A stretch of 64,000 nucleotides of DNA from the NCBI GenBank assembly GCA_928212115.1, contig CAKMRJ010002223.1, forward strand, positions 298,757,347 to 298,821,346, in the 5' to 3' direction. Position numbers and translations under genes: made by a program. Shown in pieces: positions 10,075 to 21,233 of the stretch (its first letter is position 1; every line of letters begins with the position of its first letter). A model generated the notes under the pieces. That model did not search any database. It was not told the origin of the DNA and saw only the letters and a program-made list of their open reading frames with translations. Source of the DNA: Lactuca virosa. Taxonomy: Eukaryota > Streptophyta > Magnoliopsida > Asterales > Asteraceae.

Positions 10075-11886
10075 TTAGACTTCGTCCTCGAAGTCTGCTG
10101 CTGAATCCGGAAAAAGCTCGGGGTAGTGCTCCCTCATCTTGTCCTCCGGCTCCCAGGTCCATTCCGAGCCCTTGCGGTGCTGCCACTGCACCTTTACCAG
10201 CTCCACCCTCTTGTTCGTCAGATCCTTCGACTTCTTATCGAGGATCGCCACTGGCCGCTCGATGTAGTTCAGGCTGTCATCCACCTGAATATCCTCCAAA
10301 GGCACTACTGCCGAATCGTCCACCAGACACTTCCGTAACTAGGAGACGTGAAAAGTGCTATGAATCTGACTGAGTTCGGCTGGCAGGTCCAGCCTATCTG
10401 CCACCTTGCCCACCCGGGCTACAACCCTAAAAGGTCCAATATACATGGGGCCCAGCTTACCCTGCTTCCTGAATAGAATGATGCCCTTCCAAGGCGACAC
10501 TTTCAGGAGTACCATATCCCTGACCTGGAACTCTAAGTCCGATCGACGCTTGTCGACATAACTTTTCTGTCGACTCTAAGCAGTCTGAAGCCTGCTCCGA
10601 ACCTGCTGGATCCTATCTGTAGTCTTGAGTACCACTTCGGTACTCCCCATGACCCTCTGAACCACCTCACCCCAGCACATCGGGGTGCTGCATTTCCTCC
10701 CATACAACATCTCGAAAGGAGGACAGTCAATACTCACATGATAGCTGTTATTATAGGAGAACTCAGCCAAAGGAAGGTCAGTATCCCAACTACCTCCAAA
10801 GTCTAAAACACATGCCCGCAGCATGTCCTCCAGAGTCTGGATGGTCCACTCACTCTGACCATCCGTCTGCGGGTGAAAAGCAGTGCTGAAGTGCAGACGA
10901 GTACCCAACTCGTCGTGAAACTTCTTCCAGAATCTGGAAGTGAACCGCACATCCCTGTCGAAAATCACTGAGACTGGCAGCCCGTGTCGCGCCACTACCT
11001 CCCTGATATAGATGTCGGCCAACTTTTCGGCCTAAATGCTCTCCTGAATCGGAATAAAATGGGCGCTCTTGGTCAATCAATCAACGATGACCCAAATCAA
11101 ATCCACTCCTCGCACGGTCCTGGGAAGCTTCGTGATAAAATCCATAGTGATATCCTCCCATTTCCACAACGGGACCTCCAACGGCTGCGTCTTGCCGTGC
11201 GGCCTCTAGTGCTCGGCCTTGACCTTCCTGCAAGTCAGGCATCTATCAACAAACCAGGCTACGTCCCTCATCATGCAGGGCCACCAATAATCAAGACGAT
11301 GATCCTTGTACATCTTCGTCGCCCCGGGATGAATAGAAAACCTGGATTTGTGCGCCTCCTCCATCAATACCTGGCGCACACCCCCATGATGTGGGACCCA
11401 CACTCTACAATATAGCGTCAACAATCTACGGCTGTCATAGTCAAAGGAGGAAACCTGACCCACAATACGCTCACTCTTACGGTGTTCCTCCTTCATGGCC
11501 TCCTGCTGGGCCTTTCGAATCCGCTCCAACAGCGGAGTCACAACCGTAATCCTCATATAGATATCCCTGATCGGCGCTGCCTTACGGCTAAGCACGTCGG
11601 CCATGACATTGGCCTTACCCGGGTGGTAGAGGATCTCGCAATCATAATCTTTCCCCACATCGAGCCACCGACGCTACCTAATATTAAGATTTCGCTGATC
11701 CATGAGATACCTCGGGCTCTTGTGGTCCGTGTAAATGGTACAATGAACCCCATAGAGGTAATGACGCCACATCTTGAGGGCGAAAACAACAGCCCCCAGA
11801 TCCAAGTCATTCGTCGGATAGTTCGCCTTGTGAGGCTTCAGCAGACTCGAAGCGTAAGCGATAACATGCCCTCTCTACATCAATAC
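10075..11886 (-). pseudogene. Gyp-3: RNase H-integrase-chromodomain remnant of pol
   Basis: Reading down from 11886, the fragment opens in RNase H (the DLGAVVF-like region, then the YHPGKANVMAD connection). The integrase zinc-binding region follows (HKSRFSIHPG, then CLTCRKVKAEH), and then the catalytic core with MDFITKLP, DRDVRFTSRFW and the DGQSE motif. The C-terminal tail ends in a chromodomain (ERPVAILDKKS, then VKVQWQHRKG) that terminates at 10075. Stop codons break it in several places, including between the zinc domain and the core and before the chromodomain. Its upstream part (gag, protease, RT) is not present anywhere in the window. The break at 11886 is the Gyp-5 insertion point. 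A Tekay-like chromovirus is likely. Confidence 0.9.
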
Positions 11887-12079
11887 TGTGAGAACCCGAA
11901 AATTTTTGCCTTGTATGTTCAGCCATTCAACTCAACCGAGTGTCAGACTCGTTTCAGCTATCAGTTAGCCTTGTTTATAGTCTGTTTAAGGGTTCAAAAC
12001 TCAGTACATTCAAGCATTGAGTATAGGATTGGGACGCGTAAGTTCCTAGCCTTGAAATAAAACCATACACTCCATGTGA

Positions 12080-12785
12080 GGGAGTGTACGGTCGTACACA
12101 TGAGTGTACGATCGTACACATGAGTGTACGGCCGTATACATGTGTGTGCGGCCGCACACCCATCATGACCGTACACCCCTCCATAAGGGTGATATCCCTT
12201 CATTGCTAAGCCATTTTCTCAGTTTCCAAGTCAAGAACATCGATTTCTCTCACAATTATCATCGAGCCTTTCACCCGATCTTCAAGAATGTAAGCGTTTC
12301 TTCCAATTTGATTTGTTGCTATTCTTCTTAACCTAGTAACACGCTTTGATTTCATCCATTGCAAATCATATTTTGGGTAGATCTTCAAATCTTCATCCAT
12401 TTCACCAAGAACACCAAGAACACACACTTGTTCTTCGTAATTGTGAACCTTCTTGAGCCTCCAGATCGTAAGTACTCTTTCCCTATGCTTAGAACTTGTT
12501 AAGAACACTAGATTAACACCCTAAAAATGTCCAGAACTCAAGAACATAAGTAGTGTATGGCCGTACACCCAAGTGTGGCCGTACACCCCTCAAAACACCC
12601 CTAAAGGGCCTTCAAAGTGCAATTCTAGCTTCAACACTTGATGATCAATTGTCCTACAAGCTTCCCTATCATTATAAAACACTTTTGTGCACTTATTACC
12701 ATGAGTGTGCGGCCGCACACTCCATGGACGCACACCCATGGCCGCACACTCCTCATTGTGGCCGTACACTCCCCTTAGATGAATC
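12080..12785 (+). repeat. GTGTACGGCCGTACAC palindrome clusters
   Basis: Three groups (12080-12180, 12550-12590 and 12700-12775) of perfect or near-perfect palindromes of the type GTGTACGGCCGTACAC and GTGTGCGGCCGCACAC. The first group has one unit more than the same place in the 3' LTR (18845-18945). Confidence 0.85.
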
Positions 12786-13319
12786 ACATGTGATTCTAAC
12801 ACTTGGTCCAAGTATTTCCTAGTCCCTAAAGGTGTTTCCTTGCATGTGGTTGATTCTAAACTCTATATTCATGCAAATACATGCCTTATACGTTACTTGG
12901 TACTCGTTTGTGTTTTGGGACTTCATTCGTGGAACTTCTCATCCTTACGCGCATATTCGCTTGAATCACCCACATAAGGTGAGTTCATACCCCTATAATG
13001 AATCTTTTAACTGTTTTAAATGCTTTTAAGGGGGGAATACAAGTTGAACACAATGATAATTATGTAACTGTTTGTTATAAACATCTTTCAAAAGGTTACT
13101 TATGTGTTTTATAAGTGATCAAAACATTTCAAAAACTCTTTTAAAGTTATGTTACTTTATAGTTTAACAAAACTCCGTTTTTAAAGTACCAGCATAACTT
13201 AGTAGAAAAATGAGTCTTTTCAGTAACAGTTCAAGTAAAACACTAGTAAACTATAAGGGGTATAGTTTAGAGGTTCAGTTCATACTAGATACTAGAGCAT
13301 ATTATAAAGAGAAACAGGG

Positions 13320-13445
13320 AGGTAGATACAATACTTCAGAGAGACATACTAAGATACTATAATAGAACGAATATATTAAGATACTATAACAGAAGGAACA
13401 TACTAAGATACTATAACAGAACGAACATACTAAGATGCTATAGCA
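13320..13445 (+). repeat. ~32-bp tandem repeats
   Basis: Four copies of a unit containing ACTAAGATACTATAACAGAA and then CGAACAT, with small variations. The corresponding place in Gyp-6 (21590-21670) has fewer copies. Confidence 0.8.
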
Positions 13446-13884
13446 TAGGATCACTACAGGATCTAATTATACCAATGAATCACTAACTCATTGTTATAAA
13501 CAAAAGGTGATAGTTAAATTGGGTATACATGATCGTATAACTTTAATGTGAATTTCCACGGCCTAGCAATTGTTTGCTGAAGTCGCGTTTGGTCCCCATA
13601 ATCTATTAACACGGAGAGAGTATAGTATGGGTACTAGCCTTCACATTATGACCTTAATAAAACAAACGTGTTTTAAGGTAATCAGTATGTCAGGATGTCA
13701 TTTCAAAAGACAACTGTGTACTTATATTTTCCCATTACTTTCACTATTGTGACAGTTCCACTTGAAAGTTAATGCAAACTATTTTCGAGTCAAGAAAGTT
13801 ATAAACTAGGGAAAACTTACATTTTACAAACGACAAACAGAACAGTCGAGTCTAGTACATTCAGTAGAAAGGGGCCTATAATGC

Positions 13885-14725
13885 TAACTTTATGATTCCT
13901 TAGTGTATGCATTCAGGGAGATATATTAATCGGATCCGACAGGTAGTAGGATGTGTGCTTTACACTTCATTTCCTGTTCCTTGTTTGGTTGTGGGCTTAG
14001 AGCAGATTCACCCGACCTACTATCTATCAGATCTTAGTTATATATATGTTCCGTATACACCAAGTAATCATAAGGGGTACCAGGTATGGGCAAGGTCATA
14101 GGACACTAATTCAATGCATCGTTTTCTAGTACAAAACATACTTTTAAAATAGAACATTTGGTATACAAAACTAGAAACATACCAGTAAAGGGTTTAATCC
14201 ATTTTATTAAACCAGTATAAACTTAAAGGACCTTAGGTGGTTAACTCTATAATACCTTAGTTTATACATCTGGGTTATATATAATTAATACCCGATAGGT
14301 AGTTGGATGTGTGCTTTCCGCCTCATTTCCTGTTCCTTGTTTGGTTGTGGGCTTAGGGCAGATCCACACAATTAACTATCTATTTGATATTAGATTATAT
14401 ATGGCTAGTATAAACTAAGTGATTATAGAAGGAACCACTGTGGTTACCTTTTTTATTAAAAGAAATAAGGGTTTTCTTAAAGAATCTTTTCATCAAATAT
14501 AAATGAACTATTACAGTTAACTCCATGAGTACCAAGTGAATACGCCAGGTTATATACAACGATGATCTAACAAACAATGAGATGTGTGCCTTTCTCCTCA
14601 TTTCATGTTCATTGTTTGGTTGTGGGCTTAGGGCAGATACACACAATCGATTGTTTGTTTACTCTGGGTTTTATATAACTTGTATCCATTTAGTACTCAT
14701 AGAAAGGATTGTAGAGTCATTTTTA
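13885..14725 (+). repeat. Three conserved hairpins, Gyp-5 5' LTR
   Basis: Three inverted repeats lie at about 13885-14085, 14225-14445 and 14515-14720. Each has imperfect arms of roughly 70-85 bases around a loop of about 40 bases with the core TTCCTTGTTTGGTTGTGG (the third has TTCATTGTTTGG). The inner stems differ in a compensatory way: GTAGTAGG pairs with CCTACTAT in the first, GTAGTTGG with TTAACTAT in the second, and ACAAT with ATTGT in the third. Confidence 0.8.
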
Positions 14726-15144
14726 CTTACCTTTAATCAAAGCAGGAAATATAGGATTTTCTGGAGGAACAGGCGAACTTTTCTAAACAGAACTTACAAA
14801 ATTACTATAACTTACTACAACTTTCTACAACTTACATTACATCACTAAAATCTTATGAACTCACCAGCTTAAATGCTGATCTACGCTTTCAAAATAACTT
14901 GTATTCTCAGGAGACCAGTAGACAGGTACGCGCACTGGGATTCAGAACGTGGAGCATAATAGCTTCAAGTCTTTTGTTATTTACTTTGTATTCTATGTTA
15001 TGTGAACCACATACTTTGTAAACATTTTCTTTCTAATGAAATGGTTTTTTATTACTTTTCTTACTATGATGCATGACTTGTGATACCAAACATGACGTCC
15101 TCCACCCCAGAACGTTTCTGCCGTTCCGGTTTTGGGGTGTGACA

Positions 15145-15160
15145 GATTGGTATCAGAGCA
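15145..15160 (+). other. Gyp-5 primer-binding site
   Basis: GATTGGTATCAGAGCA lies immediately after the LTR. TGGTATCAGAGC is complementary to the 3' end of plant initiator tRNA-Met. Confidence 0.9.
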
Positions 15161-16366
15161 TTATTTATAGTGAACTAAGTATATCGACCGATAAAAGATA
15201 TACAACTATAAATACAATGGGGCCGAAGTGCTCTGGATAAGAATATATTTTAAATATATAATGATACCTTATAAAAGTATACATATGTGCTTATACATAT
15301 ATACATACAAGAACAAGTATCACAACAAGAACAGAACAAAAGTATTTAAAGGTTGAACACTACGGTTAAACCTGGACAGTTATGTAATCATAGCTAGGAT
15401 CAATATAGCCTGATCAACTATATTCATTCGAGATCTGACCGACATGTGTTTGGGAGTGATGTGGTATTGCAACAGTCTTAAAACCTACCTAACTCTATTC
15501 AAGAGAATTCTAGATCTGAACATAAAGATAAGATACTATGGGAGTATTTTATGATACTATAACACGATAACAAGTTTAAAACATACCAAGTACATTACAT
15601 TAAAATACTATAGGAGTATGTTAGGCACTATGTAAATAACTTATGTGATAACTTAAAAGACCCTTACGAATAGGTCTATAATCTTGCAATGTATACTCCC
15701 AAGGCTATACATAATTGGGATTTTATAGACTTAGAATTTGTGATCTAGGCTTCACTACCTGTTCCTTGTTTGGTTGTGGTTTTGGAGTAGGATCACTTAT
15801 TCGAAGATCTGTTAATCTTGAATTATATACAAGTTGTATACATTGTACAATTATAGGAGGACTCTGTAAGGATCACCCCATATTATTGCACTTAAATCTC
15901 ATAGATTCTTTAGTCGCATCCATTCTCGCACGACAAACCCAGATAGGTGTAACCACTTCCGCATAGTAGACAACTGAAGAGTCAAGGAGGAACAAGAGCA
16001 AGTTCATGAGAAGTTTTCAAAGAAGGATCAGCCGAAGTAACAAAAACGTGTTATGCATCACACTAATAAATAACAATCTGGTTGAACTTAATGAGTTAGT
16101 GGAAACACTGCTCACATTATGTGTTAGGATTATTTTCTTACATGCAGCTGGTAACAGTTATTCAGGTAACAGATATTCATTCGAGGATAGCCATTCCAAA
16201 TTCATAAAGTTTATTAGGTATAGACTCTTTTATGAATTGTTTCCAGAACCCTGTGGAAGTCAGGACCCGATACACTCAGAACTAGGATAACCTTGTCTTT
16301 CAGCTTTCGGCTTATATCCACTTCTTTAGACTTATTCCATATCATCTTTGTATTCTTTTAGCGAAG
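15161..16366 (+). other. Gyp-5 untranslated leader
   Basis: About 1.2 kb lie between the PBS and the gag start. A further conserved hairpin lies at about 15680-15880, with the loop core TTCCTTGTTTGGTTGTGG. No ORF with recognisable content was seen. Gyp-6 has the same leader at 23393-24598. Confidence 0.75.
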
Positions 16367-17569
16367 ATGCCTCCTCGCAGACCAAACAGATGCACTACTC
16401 CGACAACTCCAACTCCTCCGCCATAATTCGATCCTGCTACTCTCCAAGCAGCGATATCCTCCGCAGTGGCAACTGCTCTAGCTCACTTCGGCGAAAGTGG
16501 TACCCTCGGATCTGGCAGCGGTACCCACTTAACCAACCTCGGAGTTACTCACAGACACCCAAGGGATTGTTCGTATAAGGACTTCATCAACTGCAAACCC
16601 AATTCCTTTAATGGAAATGGTGGAGTCATCGCTCCGATGCGATGGTTCGAGAAAAAAGATTCGGTCTTCGAAATCTGTTCGTGCCCAGAAGGGAGCAAAG
16701 TGAAGTTTGCTGCCTGCACCCTCTCTCACAGAGCCCTAACATGGTGGAATAGCCATGTTAAGTCACTGACCCTATCAGTGGCTATCTCAATAAGTTGGGA
16801 GAACCTAAAAGAGTTAATGCTGGAAGAATACTGCTTGTGGGGCGAAGTTCAAAAGCTGGAAGAAGAACTATGGGAGCTCACGATGGTCGGCTCAGACATA
16901 GTGACCTACACTGACCGGTTCAGCGACCTAGCAGCACTAAGCCCCGGGATGGTTACCCCGGAGAGCAAGAAGATAGAAAGATACATCTGGGGTCTAACTG
17001 CCCCGATCCAAGGAGATGTGATGTCTTCTAACCCAGCCACATTCGATAGTGCTAAACGCCTGGCTCAGCGGCTCATCGACCATGGAGTCCGCCATGGTGT
17101 GGAAGTCCCTGTTCCCGAGCCATCAAAAGGAGAGGACTATAAATGAAAGTCGGGGAACAAGAGGAAGAAGAAGAGAACAACATAGGAACCCCCGCAGGAG
17201 CAACAAAAGGGTTCTATATACTCTGCCACAACACCTGCTACTCCAGCACCTGCCAGTCGTTATGCTAGAACTCTCCCGAAGTGTGATGGTTGTAACTACC
17301 ACCACACCGGAGTATGCCGCGAAATGCAGTGCCTGAACTGCCACAGAAAGGGACACACAATCCGTTTCTACAGGGCACCGGCTCAACCGATCTCCCAAAT
17401 CCCCAGAGCTGAAGAAAACCAAGCCTGCTATGGCTGTGGTGAGACTGGACACTACCAGAGAGACTGCCCAGTAACAAAGAACTCAGGATCGGATGGACGA
17501 ATTCTGATGATCACCGCAGGAGAATCAACCCTAGAGTCGTCAGTGAGCAGCGGTACGTTTTCGAAATAG
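16367..17569 (+). pseudogene. Gyp-5 gag, with stops
   Basis: The ATG at 16367 opens a frame equivalent to the start of the Gyp-7 gag (MPPRRPNRC versus MPPCRSTRC). One frame runs to TAG 17567-17569, with stops near 16424, 17144 and 17187. It contains the retrotransposon gag domain (KPNSFNGNGGV, ALTWWNSHVKSL, SDIVTYTDRF, AKRLAQRLIDHG). A CX2CX4HX4-like knuckle with its last cysteine changed to tyrosine (CLNCHRKGHTIRFY) and an intact one (CYGCGETGHYQRDC) follow. Gag would form the particle and bind RNA. The frame ends at SSGTFSK, the point where the Gyp-7 protein continues into protease (VVTGTFLL). The family therefore lost pol at that boundary. The stops make this copy inactive. Confidence 0.88.
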
Positions 17570-18655
17570 TAATTACTTTAAAATTTAATTTATATTTATA
17601 TAAGATTAAAACTTGTGGAAAACACTTAAAAGTAATTATAATAACTCACAATTTGAAACAAGTCACGGTATTCAAGAGAACTAAAAGATCCGTTCAGAGA
17701 AGCTTTGATGGCTGAGTATCTACCTCTGGGTTGTGCATAGTTGAGATGTTGCAGACCTAGAGTGAGTGATTTCGCCTTAATTCCTGTTCCTTGTTTGGTT
17801 GTGGATTTGAGGCGGAGTTACTCAGTCGACTGTCTAATTTATCTTAATTATTCATAACTTGTATATCGCAGGCGATCATAGTGGTACCAAGGAGGATTGT
17901 AGTATAAAGTATCGACACTAGTTATCAAAGCACTTTCATTGTATGTACTCACTCATCGCAGTACGATACGTAGAAGTGTAAACAACAAGGGGAAAAACAG
18001 AAAGCATTAGAACATTTACAAAGAGTACATTTTCTAGCACACTAGGGGTACATTATCGTATAACAGACGTTTCTTTCAAATCGGCCAAAACTTTGTTTAG
18101 TAAAGAGTGTGTTGCTATCATTCGTCATGAGTTGGCATGATCCTCACCATACTAAGTTCATATGTTCCTATCGCCGTGACCGTCAAATTTGCGAAGCCTT
18201 CGTCATTCGTAACGACAGTCCGACCTAGACCTCAGTTTTGCCCTCCAAAGCCTTACCGCCGTATGTTCAGCAGACTCTTCCCGAAATACCACTCGTCTAG
18301 CAGACCATGTTCAAGCACAGAGGTTAAGGACGAATATAGCCCACTTATCACTATTCGGTGTATACGCGAGGGTGGTATATGATTATGATTAAGCAGATTT
18401 AGTATATGTGCTTCCGCCCTATCTCCTGTTCCTTGTTTGGTTGTGCACCTGGGGCAGAGTCGCACATCCAACCGTCTTACTAATCCTAATTATATACGAC
18501 TTGTATACACGAGGTAATGATAGATGGACCAAGTATGAATCCTGTCATGAACAATAGGGCAAAAGTTGCCAGGTCCACGAGTAGGTATTCTGCCAATCAG
18601 AGGAGCGCAACCCCAGCAGTACTGCTAAGAAAGCTAATTTCGGGACGAAATTCCA
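17570..18655 (+). other. Gyp-5 non-coding spacer in place of pol, with two hairpins
   Basis: About 1.1 kb separate gag from the PPT. No pol motif is seen in any frame. Two further copies of the conserved hairpin lie at about 17715-17905 and 18345-18540. Gyp-6 has the same spacer (37460-38590), so pol was lost before the family spread. Confidence 0.8.
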
Positions 18656-18671
18656 TCTAACGGGGGGATGA
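18656..18671 (+). other. Gyp-5 polypurine tract
   Basis: AACGGGGGGATGA directly precedes the 3' LTR. It is identical to the same region of Gyp-6 (38592-38604) and, on the minus strand, Gyp-7 (27910-27925). Confidence 0.85.
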
Positions 18672-20041
18672 TGTGACAACCCGAAAATTTTTACCTTGTA
18701 AGTTCAGCCATTTAACTCAAATGAGTGTCAGACTCATTTCTGCTATCAGTTAGCCTTGCTTAGAGTTTGTTTAAGGGTTCAAAGCTCAGTACATTCAATC
18801 ATATAGTATACGATTGGGATACGTAAGTTCCTAGCCTTGAAATGAAACCGTACACTCCATGTGAGGGAGTGTACGGTTGTACACATGAGTGTACAGCCGT
18901 ACACATGTGTGTGCGGCCGTACACCCATCGTGACCGTACACCCCCTCCATAAGGGTGATATCCCTTCATTCCTAAGCCATTTTCTCAGTTTCCAAGTCAA
19001 GAACATCGATTTCTCTCTCAACTATCATCGATCCTTTCACCCGATCTTCAAGAATGTAAGCCTTTCTTCCATTTTGATTTGTTGTTATTCTTCTTAACCT
19101 AGTAACACCCTTTGATTTCATCCATTGCAAATCATCTTTTGGGTAGATCTTCAAATCTTCATCCATTTCAGCAACAACACCAAGAACACACACTTGTTCT
19201 TGGTGATTGTGAACCTTCTTGAGCCTCCAGATCGTAAGTACTCTTTCCCTATGCTTAGAACTTGTTAAGAACACTAGATTAACACCATAAAAATGTCCAG
19301 AACTCAAGAACATAAGGAGTGTACAGCCGTACACCCAAATGTGGTCATACACCCCTCAAAACACCCCTAAACGGCCTTCAAAGTGCAATTCTAGCTTCAA
19401 CACTTGATGAGCAATTGTCCTACATGCTTCCCTATCATTAGAAAACACTTTTGTGCACTTATTACCATGAGTGTGTGGCCGCACACTCCATGGCCATACA
19501 CCCATGGCCGCACACTCCTCATTGTGGCCGTACACTCCCCTTAGATGAATCACATGTGATTCTAACACTTGGTCCAAGTGTTTCCTAGTCCCTAAAGGTG
19601 TTTTCTTGCATATGGTTGCTTCTAAACCCGATATTCATGAAAATACATGCCTTATATGTCATTTAGGACTCGTTTGTGTTTCAGGACTTCATTCGTGGAA
19701 CTTCTCATCCTTACGCTCATATTCGCTTGAATCACCCACATAAGGTGAGTTCATACCCCTATAATGAATCTTTTAATTGTTTTAAATGCTTTTAAGGGGG
19801 GGAATACAAGTTGAACACAATGATAATTGTGTAATTGTTTGTTATAAACATCTTTCAAAAGATTGCTTATGTCTTTTATAAGTGATCAAAACATTTCAAA
19901 AACTCTTTTAAAGTTACGTTACTTTATTGTTTAACAAAACTCCGTTTTTAAAGTACCATCATAACTTATTAGAAAAATGAGTCTTTTCAGTAACAGTTCA
20001 AGTAAAACACTAGTAAACTATAAGGGGTAGAGTTTAGAGGT
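18672..20041 (+). repeat. Gyp-5 3' LTR, first part
   Basis: TGTGACAACCCG begins the LTR, which matches the 5' LTR up to 20041. Gyp-6 then interrupts it within GAGGT. It includes palindromes (18845-18950, 19315-19350 and 19470-19545) and the donor AAG/GTGAGT at 19745. Confidence 0.9.
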
Positions 20042-21233
20042 TGTGACAACCCGAAATTTTTTGTCTTGTAAAGACAGTACGATCAACCTTAAGTCAGACT
20101 CGCTTCTGCTATCTTTTAACACTGTTTAGGGTCTGTTTGAGTGTTCTAAGCCTTGTACATTCAAGGAATGAGTGTTAGGAAGTACCTGCTAAAGTCATTG
20201 TGCAACATTTAAGCCTAAGCTCCACCAAAAAGGAGTTCACGGCCAAGGCACATGAGTTTACGGCCGTAAACTCAAGGTTGGCCGTAAACTCCCCCATTAA
20301 GACTCCTTCCCTTTACTTTTCTTTCATTATTACACTTTCAACGCAAGAACACTTCCATTCTCTCTCAAGTATCATCGAGTTCTTCACTTTGATCTTCAAA
20401 AATGTAAGTATTTCTTCCGCCTTTTTAGTTGTTATTCCTCTTAATCTAGTACACCCCTTTGATTCCATCCATAAAATCATCTCTTTTGGTTAGATCTTCA
20501 AGATCTTCATCTTTCACCAAGAACACCAAGAACACACACTTGTTCTTGGTGTCCGTAAACTCATATAAGGCCCTCAAAAGTGTGAGTATTCCATCTATCT
20601 TCTAGTTAGTCATGTTAAACACTAGATCCTAGCCTTGAAACATCACCAATCTCAAGATCAATGAGAGTTTTCGGCCAGGAGCATCTCCATTGGCTGTAAA
20701 CCCTTGTCTTGGTCATGTTTTGAGCCTTAAACACTTCTAGACACTAGCTATCAATTGGAACACTTGAACCTTCGAAACCCCTTGCCTTTTAGACCCAAAA
20801 TGACAACATTTGGAGAGTTTACGGCCATACACTTTTAGTGTGGCCATAAACCCCTCAACACCTCCTAAAAGGTTAGTTTTGCTCATCCTTTTGTAGAGCA
20901 ATAGTCCCACAAGTTTCCCTAGCATTCAAACACCCTCTTATACACCTTTTTACCATAAGTTTATGGTCGTAAACTCCATGTCCGTAAACCCATGGCCGTA
21001 AACACCAAATGTGGCCTTAAACATCCCTTAGATGAATCACATGTGATTCTAACACTTGGTCCAAGTGTTTCCTAGTCCCAAAGGGTGGTTTCTTGCATAT
21101 TAGTTGCTTATAAACACTATATTCATGCAAATACATGCCATATATGACATTTAGGACTCGTTTGTGTTTCGGGACTTCACTCGTGGAACTTCTCATCCTT
21201 ACGTACATATTCGTTTGAAATCACCCACATAAG

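Larger units (their letters stand above)
12979..14910 (+). other. Predicted LTR intron of Gyp-5
   Basis: A strong donor consensus, AAG/GTGAGT, is at 12979 and the acceptor ACTTGTATTCTCAG ends at 14910, giving 1932 bases. Matching pairs exist in Gyp-6 (21234-23139), Gyp-7, Gyp-8 and Gyp-1. All three LTR hairpins lie inside. If real, splicing would shorten the 5' leader of the gag mRNA, while unspliced RNA would be needed to regenerate a full LTR. Confidence 0.5.
11887..15144 (+). repeat. Gyp-5 5' LTR
   Basis: The LTR runs from TGTGAGAACCCG to TTTTGGGGTGTGACA, 3258 bp. In order it holds GTGTACGGCCGTACAC palindromes (12080-12785), the donor ATAAG/GTGAGTTCATACC (12979), a 32-bp tandem array (13320-13445), three hairpins (13885-14725), the acceptor TTGTATTCTCAG (ending at 14910) and a conserved terminal block shared with Gyp-6, Gyp-7 and Gyp-8. 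Confidence 0.92.

Noticed and set aside
10984..12060. Plus-strand open frames of 143 and 192 codons
   Set aside because: They lie antisense to the Gyp-3 RNase H-integrase remnant and the longer one crosses the Gyp-5 insertion point; composition follows the opposite-strand gene.
13885..14725. Hairpins as foldback MITEs
   Set aside because: No target duplications flank them, copies sit at corresponding places in independent elements and keep one orientation, so they belong to the LTRs.
14395..14848. Small open frames over the Gyp-5 LTR hairpins, repeated in Gyp-6
   Set aside because: They recur only because the hairpin sequence recurs, and the frame is not preserved between copies.
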